Below, piece by piece: positions 1 through 8,069 of a DNA stretch of 64,000 nucleotides; the stretch's first letter is position 1; every line of letters starts with the position of its first letter. The stretch spans positions 682,001-746,000 of the forward strand of contig NZ_JAGINX010000001.1 in the NCBI RefSeq assembly GCF_017876395.1. Reading direction: 5' to 3'. Source of the DNA: Nesterenkonia lacusekhoensis (GTDB taxonomy: Bacteria > Actinomycetota > Actinomycetes > Actinomycetales > Micrococcaceae). The notes beneath the pieces are model-generated. The model did no database searches and had not been told where the DNA came from. It saw nothing but the letters and a program-made list of their open reading frames with translations. The position numbers were made by a program, and so were the translations under genes.

Positions 1-321
1 TATGGATTGGCCGCAGGCCTGGCGTTCCGGTCCGATGCCGCCGTCGGCGCTGCCTCCGGAATGCTGGTGGTCTTGGGCTTCCTGGGCAACAGCTTCTTCC
101 CGCTGGAGGGCGTCCTGTTGGACATCGGGCGCTTCACTCCGATGTACGGGGTGACCGCCCTGGCGCGCTATCCCATCAGTGACGGAGAGATCCTGTCTGC
201 CGGGGAGGGCACCCTGGGCACCGACCCGCTCTGGGGCATCCTGCTGAACATCGCGGCCTGGAGCACAGTGCTGGCCGTGGCCTGCTTCGCTCTGCGCAGC
301 CGCAGCACCGCGCGCAGCTGA
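1..321 (+). CDS. ABC-2 type transporter permease, C-terminal part (5' end outside window)
   Basis: The frame is open from the first base, so the start lies upstream of the window. About 106 residues are visible, with two hydrophobic segments: one around SGMLVVLGFLGNSFFPL and one near the end before a basic SRSTARS tail. The PLEG motif after the first helix is typical of ABC-2 export permeases (drug or lipid exporters in the membrane). It is followed at 86 bases by a sensor kinase and response regulator, an arrangement known for YvfS/YvfT/YvfU-like systems, where the two-component pair controls the exporter. Family call from the fragment and the context; substrate unknown. Confidence 0.65.
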   Translation, partial: YGLAAGLAFRSDAAVGAASGMLVVLGFLGNSFFPLEGVLLDIGRFTPMYGVTALARYPISDGEILSAGEGTLGTDPLWGILLNIAAWSTVLAVACFALRSRSTARS

Positions 322-406
322 CGGGGCTGATCCAGATGACAGGGCTGATCAAGCTGGCAGGACTGACCCAGCTGACGGAGCCCCCGCGATGATAGAGGAT
401 AGGACC

Positions 407-1600
407 ATGACGACGCCGACGCCGACGCCGCCCGCTCGGGAGGAGCCGCCCGCCCCTGAGGTGGGGTTCGCCCCTGCGGCGGGGCTCGCCTCCGGCCAGC
501 GCGCCGCTGAGCACGGGCGGGAACAGGTGGCCGGCTTCGTCTATGCCTCGATCTGGCTGGTCTTCCTGGCGGTTCCGATCATCGCAGCCTTCACCACCGA
601 CACCGCCTGGTGGGAGCGCCTGCTGGTCTGTGCCGCCACGGCGATCTTCGGTGTGGTCTACTGCTGCGGCGCCTGGGCCTGGTTCACCACGGAGGAGAGC
701 GCTCCCAGCAGCCGTGCGCTGCTGGTCCTGCTGGTGGTCCTCGGAGCGATCGCCGCGGCCACGATTCCGCTCATCGGCACCTTCGCACTGGCCTACACCG
801 CGTACCTGGCCGCTCTGGTGATCTTCACGCGCCCGCCGCTGGTGGGCGTTCCCGTCGGAGTGCTGCTCTGGGCTGTCCCCAGCGTCATCGGACTGCTGCT
901 CACCGAGACGGCCTCTCTGTGGGTGGCCGGAGGCCCCGGGATCGGCATGCTGTTCATCGTGGCCCTGCGGATCGCTGAATACTATGAGACCAAGGGGAGG
1001 CTGCACTCCGAGCAGCTGCGTGCCGCCGAGGAGCGCAGCAGCATCGCTCGTGACGTCCACGACGTGCTGGGCCATTCGCTCACCGTGCTGCATGTGAAGG
1101 CACAGCTGGCCCGGCGCATGATGGAGTCGGACCCAGAGCGCGCCCGGGCCGAGCTGGACCAGATCGAATCCCTCTCCCGCCAGGCCCTGGGCGAGGTCCG
1201 CTCCACGGTCACCCGGCTGCGCGCGCCGGAGCTGCCCGGTGAGCTGGAGGTCTCGCGCACCACCTTGGAATCGGCCGGGATCTCCGCCCGGATCACTGAT
1301 GGTCTGGGGGAGGCGAGCCCCGCTCCTGCAGCCCTGGCCTGGGCGCTGCGCGAAGGGGTCACCAATGTGGTCCGGCATTCTGAGGCCAACCGATGTGAGA
1401 TCGAGATCAGCCCGCGGCATCTGCGCATCGCCGACGACGGCACCGGCATCGGAGCCCGAGCGGAGGGCAACGGACTGCGCGGCCTGCGGGAGCGTGCGGC
1501 CGCTGAGGGGGCGAACGTCGTCGTCGGGCGTGCCTATCCTGAGCTGGAGGGTACGGGCCCCGAGCGTCCCGGCACGCTGCTGGAGGTGAGCATCCGATGA
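407..1600 (+). CDS. Sensor histidine kinase, NarL/DesK type
   Basis: Membrane sensor kinase of the HisKA_3/HATPase class. The N-terminal half holds several hydrophobic helices (about residues 40-190). The phosphoacceptor histidine lies in the motif IARDVHDVLGHSL (near residue 218), and the ATP-binding part has REGVTNVVRHS (N box) and ADDGTGIG (G1 box). An in-frame ATG exists 18 bases upstream at 389, but a GAGGATAGG ribosome-binding site sits just before the ATG at 407, so 407 is preferred. It overlaps the response regulator by 4 bases (ATGA), so the two are co-translated. The signal is unknown; the ABC permease upstream is the likely output. Confidence 0.9.
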   Translation: MTTPTPTPPAREEPPAPEVGFAPAAGLASGQRAAEHGREQVAGFVYASIWLVFLAVPIIAAFTTDTAWWERLLVCAATAIFGVVYCCGAWAWFTTEESAPSSRALLVLLVVLGAIAAATIPLIGTFALAYTAYLAALVIFTRPPLVGVPVGVLLWAVPSVIGLLLTETASLWVAGGPGIGMLFIVALRIAEYYETKGRLHSEQLRAAEERSSIARDVHDVLGHSLTVLHVKAQLARRMMESDPERARAELDQIESLSRQALGEVRSTVTRLRAPELPGELEVSRTTLESAGISARITDGLGEASPAPAALAWALREGVTNVVRHSEANRCEIEISPRHLRIADDGTGIGARAEGNGLRGLRERAAAEGANVVVGRAYPELEGTGPERPGTLLEVSIR

Positions 1601-2241
1601 CCACTCGTCCAGACACCGGCTCTCCCATCCGTCTGCTGCTCGCCGATGACCAGGACCTGGTCCGCGGAGGGCTCTCGGCGCTGCTGGATCTGGAGCCCGA
1701 TCTGGAGGTGGTGGCAGAGGTCGGGCGAGGGGATCAGCTTCTCGACGCCGTCCGGGACCACCGGCCCCAGGTCGCCCTGGTCGACATCGAGATGCCCGGC
1801 GGCCCCGATACAGCCGACGGGATCGACGCCGTGCGGCAGGTGGTGGAGGCCCGGTTGGAGGTGCGCTGCCTGATCGTGACCACCTTCGGCCGTCCCGGCT
1901 ACCTGCGCCGCGCCATGGACGCCGGGGCTGCCGGGTTCGTGGTCAAAGACACCCCGGCGGATCAGCTGGCGCAGATGGTCCGCAGGGTCGCCGCAGGTCA
2001 GCGCGTGGTGGACCCGGCTCTGGCGGCAGATTCCTTAGCCGGGGCCGCCAACCCGCTCACCACCCGAGAGCAGGAGGTGCTGCGGGCCGCGGCAACGGGC
2101 GGAGCCGTCCGCTCCGTCGCCGCTGCGCTGTCGCTCTCCCACGGGACGGTGCGCAATCATCTCTCCTCGGCCATCGGCAAGACCCAGGCGCAGAACCGGC
2201 ACGACGCCGTCCGGGTCGCCCGGGCCCAGGGATGGATCTGA
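1597..2241 (+). CDS. Response regulator, NarL/LuxR family
   Basis: A 214-residue two-domain regulator. The receiver domain has the acidic pair in LLLADDQDLVRGG, the phosphoacceptor Asp in VALVDIEMPG, and the conserved Thr and Lys in VTTFG and VVKDT. The C-terminal LuxR helix-turn-helix starts at NPLTTREQEVLRAA and includes SLSHGTVRNHLSSAIGK. It overlaps the kinase gene at ATGA and is its cognate regulator by context. It resembles DesR-type regulators that control a neighbouring exporter; the target is inferred, not seen. Confidence 0.92.
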   Translation: MTTRPDTGSPIRLLLADDQDLVRGGLSALLDLEPDLEVVAEVGRGDQLLDAVRDHRPQVALVDIEMPGGPDTADGIDAVRQVVEARLEVRCLIVTTFGRPGYLRRAMDAGAAGFVVKDTPADQLAQMVRRVAAGQRVVDPALAADSLAGAANPLTTREQEVLRAAATGGAVRSVAAALSLSHGTVRNHLSSAIGKTQAQNRHDAVRVARAQGWI

Positions 2242-2286
2242 ACGGCGCGGCCGGAGGCCCGAGGCCCCCGTCTGAAACCGGTCCGG

Positions 2287-2310
2287 GAGCGGGCTCTGAC
2301 GCGCCCGCTC
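2287..2310 (+). terminator. Candidate terminator after the two-component operon
   Basis: A perfect 8-bp stem (GAGCGGGC / GCCCGCTC) with an 8-base loop lies 45 bases after the response regulator stop, followed by a short pyrimidine-rich stretch (CTTTCCCC). It lacks a true U tract, so strength is uncertain. Confidence 0.4.
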
Positions 2311-2659
2311 GAGCTTTCCCCTGCAGAGCCGGTGCCTGTGTGGTTAGTATGTGTGACCATGCCCATGAAAGATCAGCTGCAGCACCGGTGCCGGGAGAGC
2401 TCTCGGCCCCACGGCGTGCTGCGTGCTGCCTTCGGGCTGGCCAACCCCATCGCTGCTCCCCGGCGCACCGCCGGCTACGCCAATGATTCCTGGGAAGGCG
2501 CAGCGATCGGATGGTGCGGACGCGAGCCGTAGCACCTCCCTCTTCTCCCACCGCTGAACGACGAAGAGGATCGGCGGATCCCTGAACGACGCCGCGCCCG
2601 CTGCATGGGTGCGGCGTGACGTGCGGGATCCCCACGACTGAACTGAGGTGCACGCACGT
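2311..2659. other. Intergenic region before the first BCCT gene
   Basis: About 350 bases with no convincing gene. A possible -10 element (TAGTAT near 2345) precedes an open frame beginning at ATG 2358 that ends at 2532, but its composition gives no sign of being a protein. A direct repeat CTGAACGACG occurs at about 2552 and 2582. No known riboswitch could be matched by eye. Confidence 0.3.
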
Positions 2660-4711
2660 ATGGCTGATGAACAGCCGCAGTCCCGCAGCAAGATCACTGA
2701 CGAGGCCCGGAGGAAGAGTCGACAGGCCGGACGCACGCTCCGCGCCCTGGACTACCGCCGGCCCGACTACCCACACGACATCCACCCGGCGCTGGTGCCG
2801 GGCATCGGCATCGACGAGCAGCGCCGCCGCTACAGCATCGACAAGTTCGTGCTCGCTGTGGCCGGCCTGCTGACCGTCGGATTCGTCATCTGGGGCCTTG
2901 CCGCCCCCGCCCAGGTGGCCTCCGTGGCCGATCAGGCCTTCACCTGGGTGACCTACAACATCTCCTGGCTGTTCAACATCACCGCGGCGGTGATCCTGGT
3001 GGTCATGCTGGTTCTGGCCTTCTCCTCCTACGGCCAGATCCCCTTGGGCAAAGATGACGAGGACCCTGAGTTCTCCACCTTCGCCTGGATCTCCATGCTC
3101 TTCGCCGCAGGCCTGGGCATCGGAGTGCTGTTCTTCGGCCCCTCCGAGCCGTTGGACTATTACACCTCCCCGCCGCCGATGACCCATGAGGCGGAGACCA
3201 CTGAGGCGCTGCACTATTCGTTGGGCCAGACCTTCTACCACTGGGGCTTCCACGCCTGGGCGATCTACGCGCTGGTGGGCGGGGCAGTGGCCTATGCGGC
3301 CTACCGCCGCGGCCGCGTGCTGCTGATGTCCTCGATCTTCCGGACCCTGTTCGGCAAGCGCCATTCCGAGGGCTTCGCCGGCCAGATGGTGGACATCTTC
3401 GCGATCATCGCCACGCTCTTCGGCACCGCCGCGACCGTGGGCATCGCCGCCATGCAGGTCCAACAGGGCGTGACGATCGTCTCGGGCTGGAGCGACACCG
3501 GCAACACCCTGCTGATCGTGATCATCGCGGTGCTGACCATCGGCTTCATCCTCTCAGCGGTCTCCGGCGTCTCCCGTGGCATCCGCTACCTGTCCAACAT
3601 CAACATCGTCATGACCCTGGGTGTGGTGGGACTGGTGTTCATCGCCGGGCCCACCCTGTTCCTGGCCAACCTGCTGCCCTCGGGCCTGGTGGCCTACCTG
3701 GGCAACATGTTCGACATGATGAGCCGCTCGGCCTCCTGGGGTGAGGACACCCAGGAGTTCCAGTCCTGGTGGACCGTCTACTACTGGGCCTGGTGGATCT
3801 CCTGGTCCCCGTTCGTGGGAATCTTCATCGCCCGCATCTCCCGCGGCCGGACCATCCGCCAGTTCATCCTGGGCGTGATCACCATCCCGACCCTGCTGCT
3901 GGTGCTCTCCTACGGCGTGCTGGGCGGAACAGCCATGTGGATGCGCAGCGAGGGTGCACCCGGCTTCGAGAACGGCGAGGACGGCGTCCTGGCTCTGGCC
4001 CCGCCGGAGGTCTTCTACACCGTCATCGACAACCTGCCGTGGCTCTCCGACTGGGTGCCCGCGGTCAGCATCGTGGTCCTGCTGGTCTTCGCGATCACCG
4101 CACTGGACTCGGCCTCCACGGTCATGGGCATGCTCTCCTCGCGCGGCAGCCAGAACCCCCGTCCCACGGTGGTGGTCTTCTGGGGCCTGGTGATGACCGG
4201 CATCGCGCTGGTCATGCTGCTGCTGGGCGATGAGATGGCGCTGGAGGGTCTCCAGCAGCTGGTGATCATCACCGCGGTGCCCTTCGCGATCGTCATCCTG
4301 CTGATCATCCTGGCCTGGTTCCGCGAGCTGCAGACCGACCCGCGAGCCATCCGTCTGCGCTATGCGGACCGTGCGATGCGCAATGCCGTCATCGACGGGG
4401 TGAATCGCTACGGCGATGACTTCGCCCTCGAAGTCGGGCCCACTGATCCGGGCCAAGGCGCCGGAGCGATCATCGACTCGGTGCACGCGGACTACACCGA
4501 GTGGTACCGGCGCACCGATGAGAACGGCGACCCGGTCGGCTACAACTATGAGACCGGGGAGTGGGCCGACGGCTACGACCCGGAGACCGGCGAGATCACC
4601 ACAGTGCCCGCCGCGGAGGAGGCGCTCGACGCTGACCAGACCGGTGCGGACCAGTCCAGTACCGAGCAGTCCAGCACTGAGCAGCCCGACGCCGACCAAC
4701 CCAGGGCCTGA
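2660..4711 (+). CDS. BCCT family transporter (choline/betaine/carnitine)
   Basis: Sodium- or proton-coupled uptake of quaternary ammonium compounds. Twelve hydrophobic segments run from about residue 50 to 560. The family signature is clear in helix 8, WTVYYWAWWISW, followed by ARISRGRTIRQF. The start at ATG 2660 has GAGG 12 bases upstream; a GTG at 2648 overlaps that site and is less likely. After the membrane part there is a soluble tail of about 110 residues ending in an acidic Asp/Gln/Ser-rich segment with repeated SSTEQ units, an unusual end that might sense ionic strength as BetP tails do (inference). It sits next to the choline-sulfatase genes, so choline or choline sulfate is the probable substrate. 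Confidence 0.88.
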   Translation: MADEQPQSRSKITDEARRKSRQAGRTLRALDYRRPDYPHDIHPALVPGIGIDEQRRRYSIDKFVLAVAGLLTVGFVIWGLAAPAQVASVADQAFTWVTYNISWLFNITAAVILVVMLVLAFSSYGQIPLGKDDEDPEFSTFAWISMLFAAGLGIGVLFFGPSEPLDYYTSPPPMTHEAETTEALHYSLGQTFYHWGFHAWAIYALVGGAVAYAAYRRGRVLLMSSIFRTLFGKRHSEGFAGQMVDIFAIIATLFGTAATVGIAAMQVQQGVTIVSGWSDTGNTLLIVIIAVLTIGFILSAVSGVSRGIRYLSNINIVMTLGVVGLVFIAGPTLFLANLLPSGLVAYLGNMFDMMSRSASWGEDTQEFQSWWTVYYWAWWISWSPFVGIFIARISRGRTIRQFILGVITIPTLLLVLSYGVLGGTAMWMRSEGAPGFENGEDGVLALAPPEVFYTVIDNLPWLSDWVPAVSIVVLLVFAITALDSASTVMGMLSSRGSQNPRPTVVVFWGLVMTGIALVMLLLGDEMALEGLQQLVIITAVPFAIVILLIILAWFRELQTDPRAIRLRYADRAMRNAVIDGVNRYGDDFALEVGPTDPGQGAGAIIDSVHADYTEWYRRTDENGDPVGYNYETGEWADGYDPETGEITTVPAAEEALDADQTGADQSSTEQSSTEQPDADQPRA

Positions 4712-4737
4712 TCCCCACCGGCCGGCGGTCAGGACCT

Positions 4738-5664
4738 TCAGGTGTTGACCGCCAGCCGGAACCCGGCATGGCCCAGTGAAGTGTCCGCCGTCGAGGCGCT
4801 GCGAGCCGAGGTCCTGTACCGCCTGCAGTAGGAGGCGTGGCACATATAGGACCCTCCGCGCAGCACCGGACGCGGATCCTCAGCGGAGAAGACCCCAGTG
4901 GTCCACTCCCACACATTGCCCGTCATGTTGTGGAACCCGTACCCGTTGGGCGGGAACGCGGTGACCGCCACGGTCCCCACCGGACCGTCGGGGGCATCGG
5001 GGAACTCCCCGCCGAAGGTGTTCATCCGGGGGACCCCCTCCGGCTCACGGACACCGCCCCACGGGTAGGGAAGCTGCACCAGACCGCCGCGGGCAGCGAA
5101 CTCCCATTCGGCCTCCGAGGGCAGCCGGCCCTCCACCCACTGCGCATAGGCCCCGGCATCGCGCCGGGACACATGGGTGACCGGGTGGTCCTCCCGGCCG
5201 ATGACCTGGGAGCCGGGCCCCTCGGGACGGTGCCAGCTGGCTCCGGACACCTGGCGCCACCACGGGGTCTCGGCCACGGACCGGGAGATCTCCCGGATCT
5301 CCTCGGAGACCAGGCCGGAGAACACCATGGAGTCTCCATGGATCTCTGCATCGGTCCTGTACCCGGTGGCCTGGACGAACGCCGCGAACTGCGCCACTGT
5401 GACAGTGGTGGCGGCCAGGGCGAAGGGCTCCACAGCGACCTCCCGGACCGGAGCCTCCTCCTGGAGGTAGGCCAGCGGGGACTCATCGCCCATCAGGAAG
5501 GTTCCTCCGGCCAGCCCGATCATCCGCAGATCCTCCGGAGCCCGGGCGGCCAGGGAACGGAGCAGCTCGGCGGAGGCGTCGGAGCCGGCGTCGTGATCGG
5601 TCCCGAACTCCGGGGCCGGCTCAGCGGGGGAAGGACCGCGGGCGGGGCCGCAGCAGGCACTCAT
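4738..5664 (-). CDS. Formylglycine-generating enzyme (sulfatase-modifying factor)
   Basis: A 308-residue copper-dependent oxidase that converts the active-site Cys of type I sulfatases to formylglycine. It shows the entry motif GGTFLMGDE (about residue 52), the core ATTVTVAQFAAFVQATGY, NMTGNVWEWTTG, and the C-terminal RGGSYMCHASYCRRYR, where Cys275 and Cys280 match the copper-binding catalytic pair of the family; GFRLAV closes the fold. The N-terminus MSACCGP is typical of actinobacterial members. It is divergent from the choline sulfatase with 62 bases between, and that enzyme carries the CxPxR substrate motif, so the two genes form an enzyme and activator pair. Confidence 0.93.
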   Translation of the reverse strand: MSACCGPARGPSPAEPAPEFGTDHDAGSDASAELLRSLAARAPEDLRMIGLAGGTFLMGDESPLAYLQEEAPVREVAVEPFALAATTVTVAQFAAFVQATGYRTDAEIHGDSMVFSGLVSEEIREISRSVAETPWWRQVSGASWHRPEGPGSQVIGREDHPVTHVSRRDAGAYAQWVEGRLPSEAEWEFAARGGLVQLPYPWGGVREPEGVPRMNTFGGEFPDAPDGPVGTVAVTAFPPNGYGFHNMTGNVWEWTTGVFSAEDPRPVLRGGSYMCHASYCRRYRTSARSASTADTSLGHAGFRLAVNT

Positions 5665-5726
5665 GGATACAGCTCCTCAAAGTTTTCGCAGACCAAGAAC
5701 CCGACAGCTTTCTGAAAGGTACTCTC
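5665..5726. promoter_or_regulatory. betC: Divergent promoter region between the FGE gene and choline sulfatase
   Basis: Only 62 bases separate the two start codons, so both promoters must overlap here. GAAAGG at about 5713-5719 serves as ribosome-binding site for betC. No operator palindrome was recognised, and no betI-like repressor lies nearby. Confidence 0.5.
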
Positions 5727-7268
5727 ATGAAACCACCGAACATCGTCGTCATCCAGGCGGACCAGATGGCAGCCCAGGCTCTGGGCGCCTACGGAGATGA
5801 GGCCGCTCAGACTCCCACCATGGATGAGCTGGCCCAGGAGGGCGCGGTCTTCGACCGGGCCTACTGCAACACTCCGCTGTGCTCGCCATCCCGCGCCTCC
5901 ATGATGACCGGCCAGATGCCCTCCGAGCTGGGCTGCTACGACAACGGGGACGACTTCCCGTCCTCGGTGCCGACCTTCGCCCACCACCTGCGCAACGCCG
6001 GATATCACACGGCACTGATCGGCCGGATGCACTTCATCGGCCCCGATCAGCACCACGGCTTCGAGGAGCGGCTGACCACAGACGTCTACCCGGCTGACCT
6101 GGACATGGTCCCGGACTGGCACCTGCCGCTGGACCAGAAGCTGCAGTGGTACCACGAGGCCGGCTCCGTCTTCGAGGCAGGCGTCTCCAAGGCCACTGTG
6201 CAGCAGGACTTCGACGACGAGGTGGGTTTCCGCACCCTGCGCCACCTCAACGATCGCAAGCGCGCCGCCCAGGCCGCCGAGGCCCGCGGGGAGCAGGAGC
6301 AGCCCTTCCTGATGGTCACCAGCTTCATCCACCCGCATGACCCCTACGAGCCGCCGCGCGAGCACTGGGACCGCTTCGCTGATGTGGAGATCCCGGCCCC
6401 CACGCACCCGGAGATCCCGAGCATCGAGCAGGACCCGCACAGTCACCGGCTGCGCCAGATGAGCGGCTTCGACGTCAACGTTCCCTCCGAGGACGACGTG
6501 CGCCGGGCCCGCCGGGCCTACTATGCGGCCGTCAGCTATATCGATGACCACATCGGTGCGGTCCGACGCCGGCTCGAGGAGCTGGACATGGCCGAGAACA
6601 CGGTCATCGTGGTCACCTCCGACCACGGCGACATGCTGGGCGAGAAGGGCCTCTGGTACAAGATGTCGCCCTACGAGCAGTCCGCCCGGGTGCCGCTGAT
6701 CGTCTCCGGTCCGGAGCACCTGGTGCCCAAGGGCCGCTACGCCAACCCGGTGTCCCTGCTGGACCTGCTGCCCACGCTGCTGGAGCTGGGCGGCGCCCCG
6801 GAGGCCGAGGTCTCCGGTCAGTCGGTGCTGGAGATCGCCCGTCAGGAGGCCGACGGCCGGATGGGCCCGCAGGACCGCGATGTGATCATCGAGTACCTGG
6901 CCGAGGGCACCCATAAGCCGCAGCTGACCCTGGTGCGCGGGCGGTATAAGTACATCGTCTGCCCGGGTGATCCGGACCAGCTCTTCGACCTGGACACCGA
7001 CCCGGAGGAGCTTCACAACATCGCCGCTCAGCCCGAGTACGCTGAGACGGTGGCGCTGCTGCGCAAGGAGCTGGACTCCCGCTACGACCTCACCCAGCTG
7101 GAGGAGGACGTGCTGAAGTCCCAGGCCACCCGGCGCCTGGTGGCCGAGTCCCTGCAACAGGGCACGGTGCGCCACTGGGACTTCAACCCGGAGCCCGAGC
7201 AGCGCTACGTCCGCGGCGACTTCTGGTCCGCCCTGGAGCACGGAAAGATCAAGGACACCAACCGATGA
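5727..7268 (+). CDS. betC: Choline-sulfatase
   Basis: A 513-residue cytoplasmic type I sulfatase that hydrolyses choline-O-sulfate to choline and sulfate. The formylglycine site is Cys52 in LCSPSRASMMTG (consensus CxPxR). Metal-binding residues are seen in IQADQM near the N-terminus and in VTSDHGDMLGEKGLWYK near residue 295. The C-terminal region VRHWDFNPEPEQRYVRG is the extension typical of choline sulfatases and distinguishes it from arylsulfatases. The stop overlaps the start of the next gene by ATGA. With the FGE gene, two BCCT carriers, betA and betB close by, it gives a full route from choline sulfate to glycine betaine. Confidence 0.95.
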   Translation: MKPPNIVVIQADQMAAQALGAYGDEAAQTPTMDELAQEGAVFDRAYCNTPLCSPSRASMMTGQMPSELGCYDNGDDFPSSVPTFAHHLRNAGYHTALIGRMHFIGPDQHHGFEERLTTDVYPADLDMVPDWHLPLDQKLQWYHEAGSVFEAGVSKATVQQDFDDEVGFRTLRHLNDRKRAAQAAEARGEQEQPFLMVTSFIHPHDPYEPPREHWDRFADVEIPAPTHPEIPSIEQDPHSHRLRQMSGFDVNVPSEDDVRRARRAYYAAVSYIDDHIGAVRRRLEELDMAENTVIVVTSDHGDMLGEKGLWYKMSPYEQSARVPLIVSGPEHLVPKGRYANPVSLLDLLPTLLELGGAPEAEVSGQSVLEIARQEADGRMGPQDRDVIIEYLAEGTHKPQLTLVRGRYKYIVCPGDPDQLFDLDTDPEELHNIAAQPEYAETVALLRKELDSRYDLTQLEEDVLKSQATRRLVAESLQQGTVRHWDFNPEPEQRYVRGDFWSALEHGKIKDTNR

Positions 7269-7666
7269 GTGAGACACAGAGCTCACCCGGGTCCGGCCCG
7301 GGGAGCCGCGACGCCGCCTGGCGCCGGAAGGTCCTGGGCGGGGGAGAGGAGCCGGATCCCCGGTTCACCCTGGCCAACGAGCGGACCTTCCTCTCCTGGA
7401 TCCGCACTTCGCTGGCCCTTTTGGCCGGCGGGGTGGCGGTGGAGGCGCTCACCCAGGACCTCTTCGAGCCGACAGTGCGCACGCTGCTCTCTGTGCTGCT
7501 GCTGGTCCTGGGTGTGGCGCTCAGCGCCGGAGCCTTCTGGCGCTGGCTGAAGGTGGAGCGCAGCCTGCGCCGGCACTCGGCGCTGCCGCTGCCGCTGATC
7601 GCCCCGCTGCTGGGCGCCGGCGTCGCGGTGATCTCTGCGCTGTTGATCTGGGCGATGCTGGCATGA
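7265..7666 (+). CDS. DUF202 (YidH family) membrane protein
   Basis: A 133-residue membrane protein with three hydrophobic helices. The family motif FTLANERTFLSWIRTSLALLAGGVA is present around residues 35-60. It overlaps betC by 4 bases and is followed at 10 bases by a second DUF202 gene, so all three are one transcript. DUF202 proteins have no firmly assigned role; the coupling to choline sulfatase is suggestive only. Confidence 0.88.
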   Translation: MSETQSSPGSGPGSRDAAWRRKVLGGGEEPDPRFTLANERTFLSWIRTSLALLAGGVAVEALTQDLFEPTVRTLLSVLLLVLGVALSAGAFWRWLKVERSLRRHSALPLPLIAPLLGAGVAVISALLIWAMLA

Positions 7667-7676
7667 GGTGCGTCCG

Positions 7677-7994
7677 ATGAGCAGAACCCATGCGGATCCC
7701 GGCCTGCAGCCCGAGCGCACGCTGCTGTCCTGGACCCGGACGCTGATGCTCATGCTTGTGGTGGGAGGGTTCTTCATCCGATGGGCCCCCTACTACGGTG
7801 CGGTGGTGCTGGGGCTCTTCGGAGCCGCAGCACTGGTGGCCGCCGGCGTCTGGGCGGGCCAGCGGCGTCGCTATGCGCTCGCCGACGCCGGCATCGCCGC
7901 TGAGCAGTACCCGCCGGCCGTGGGAGGGGCGCTGTCTCTCTCCCTGGCCGTGATGGGACTGGGCGGCGTCGCGCTGGTGCTGGTCCTTCTCTGA
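7677..7994 (+). CDS. DUF202 family membrane protein (second paralogue)
   Basis: A short DUF202 protein of 105 residues with three predicted helices and the motif QPERTLLSWTRTLMLMLVVGGF near the N-terminus. The ATG at 7677 is chosen because GAGGTG stands six bases upstream; a GTG at 7668 lies inside that site. Tandem pairs of a longer and a shorter DUF202 protein are common in actinobacteria and may form a heteromer (inference). Confidence 0.86.
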   Translation: MSRTHADPGLQPERTLLSWTRTLMLMLVVGGFFIRWAPYYGAVVLGLFGAAALVAAGVWAGQRRRYALADAGIAAEQYPPAVGGALSLSLAVMGLGGVALVLVLL

Positions 7995-8010
7995 AGGTCT
8001 CAGACACGAA

Positions 8011-8050
8011 GAGAGGGCCCCGGCAGGAATTCCTGCCGGGGCCCTCTCTC
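8011..8050. terminator. Bidirectional terminator between DUF202 and betA
   Basis: A perfect 20-bp inverted repeat, GAGAGGGCCCCGGCAGGAAT and its complement, placed between two convergent operons. The stem is followed on either side by weak T or A runs. It ends the betC operon on + and the betB-betA operon on -. Confidence 0.85.
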
Positions 8051-8069
8051 TGTCTGGAGGATCAGCCGA

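Noticed and set aside
2311-2659. Possible riboswitch in the leader of the BCCT gene
   Set aside because: GC-rich stems are present but none of the conserved cores of ydaO, glycine or SAM riboswitches could be matched.
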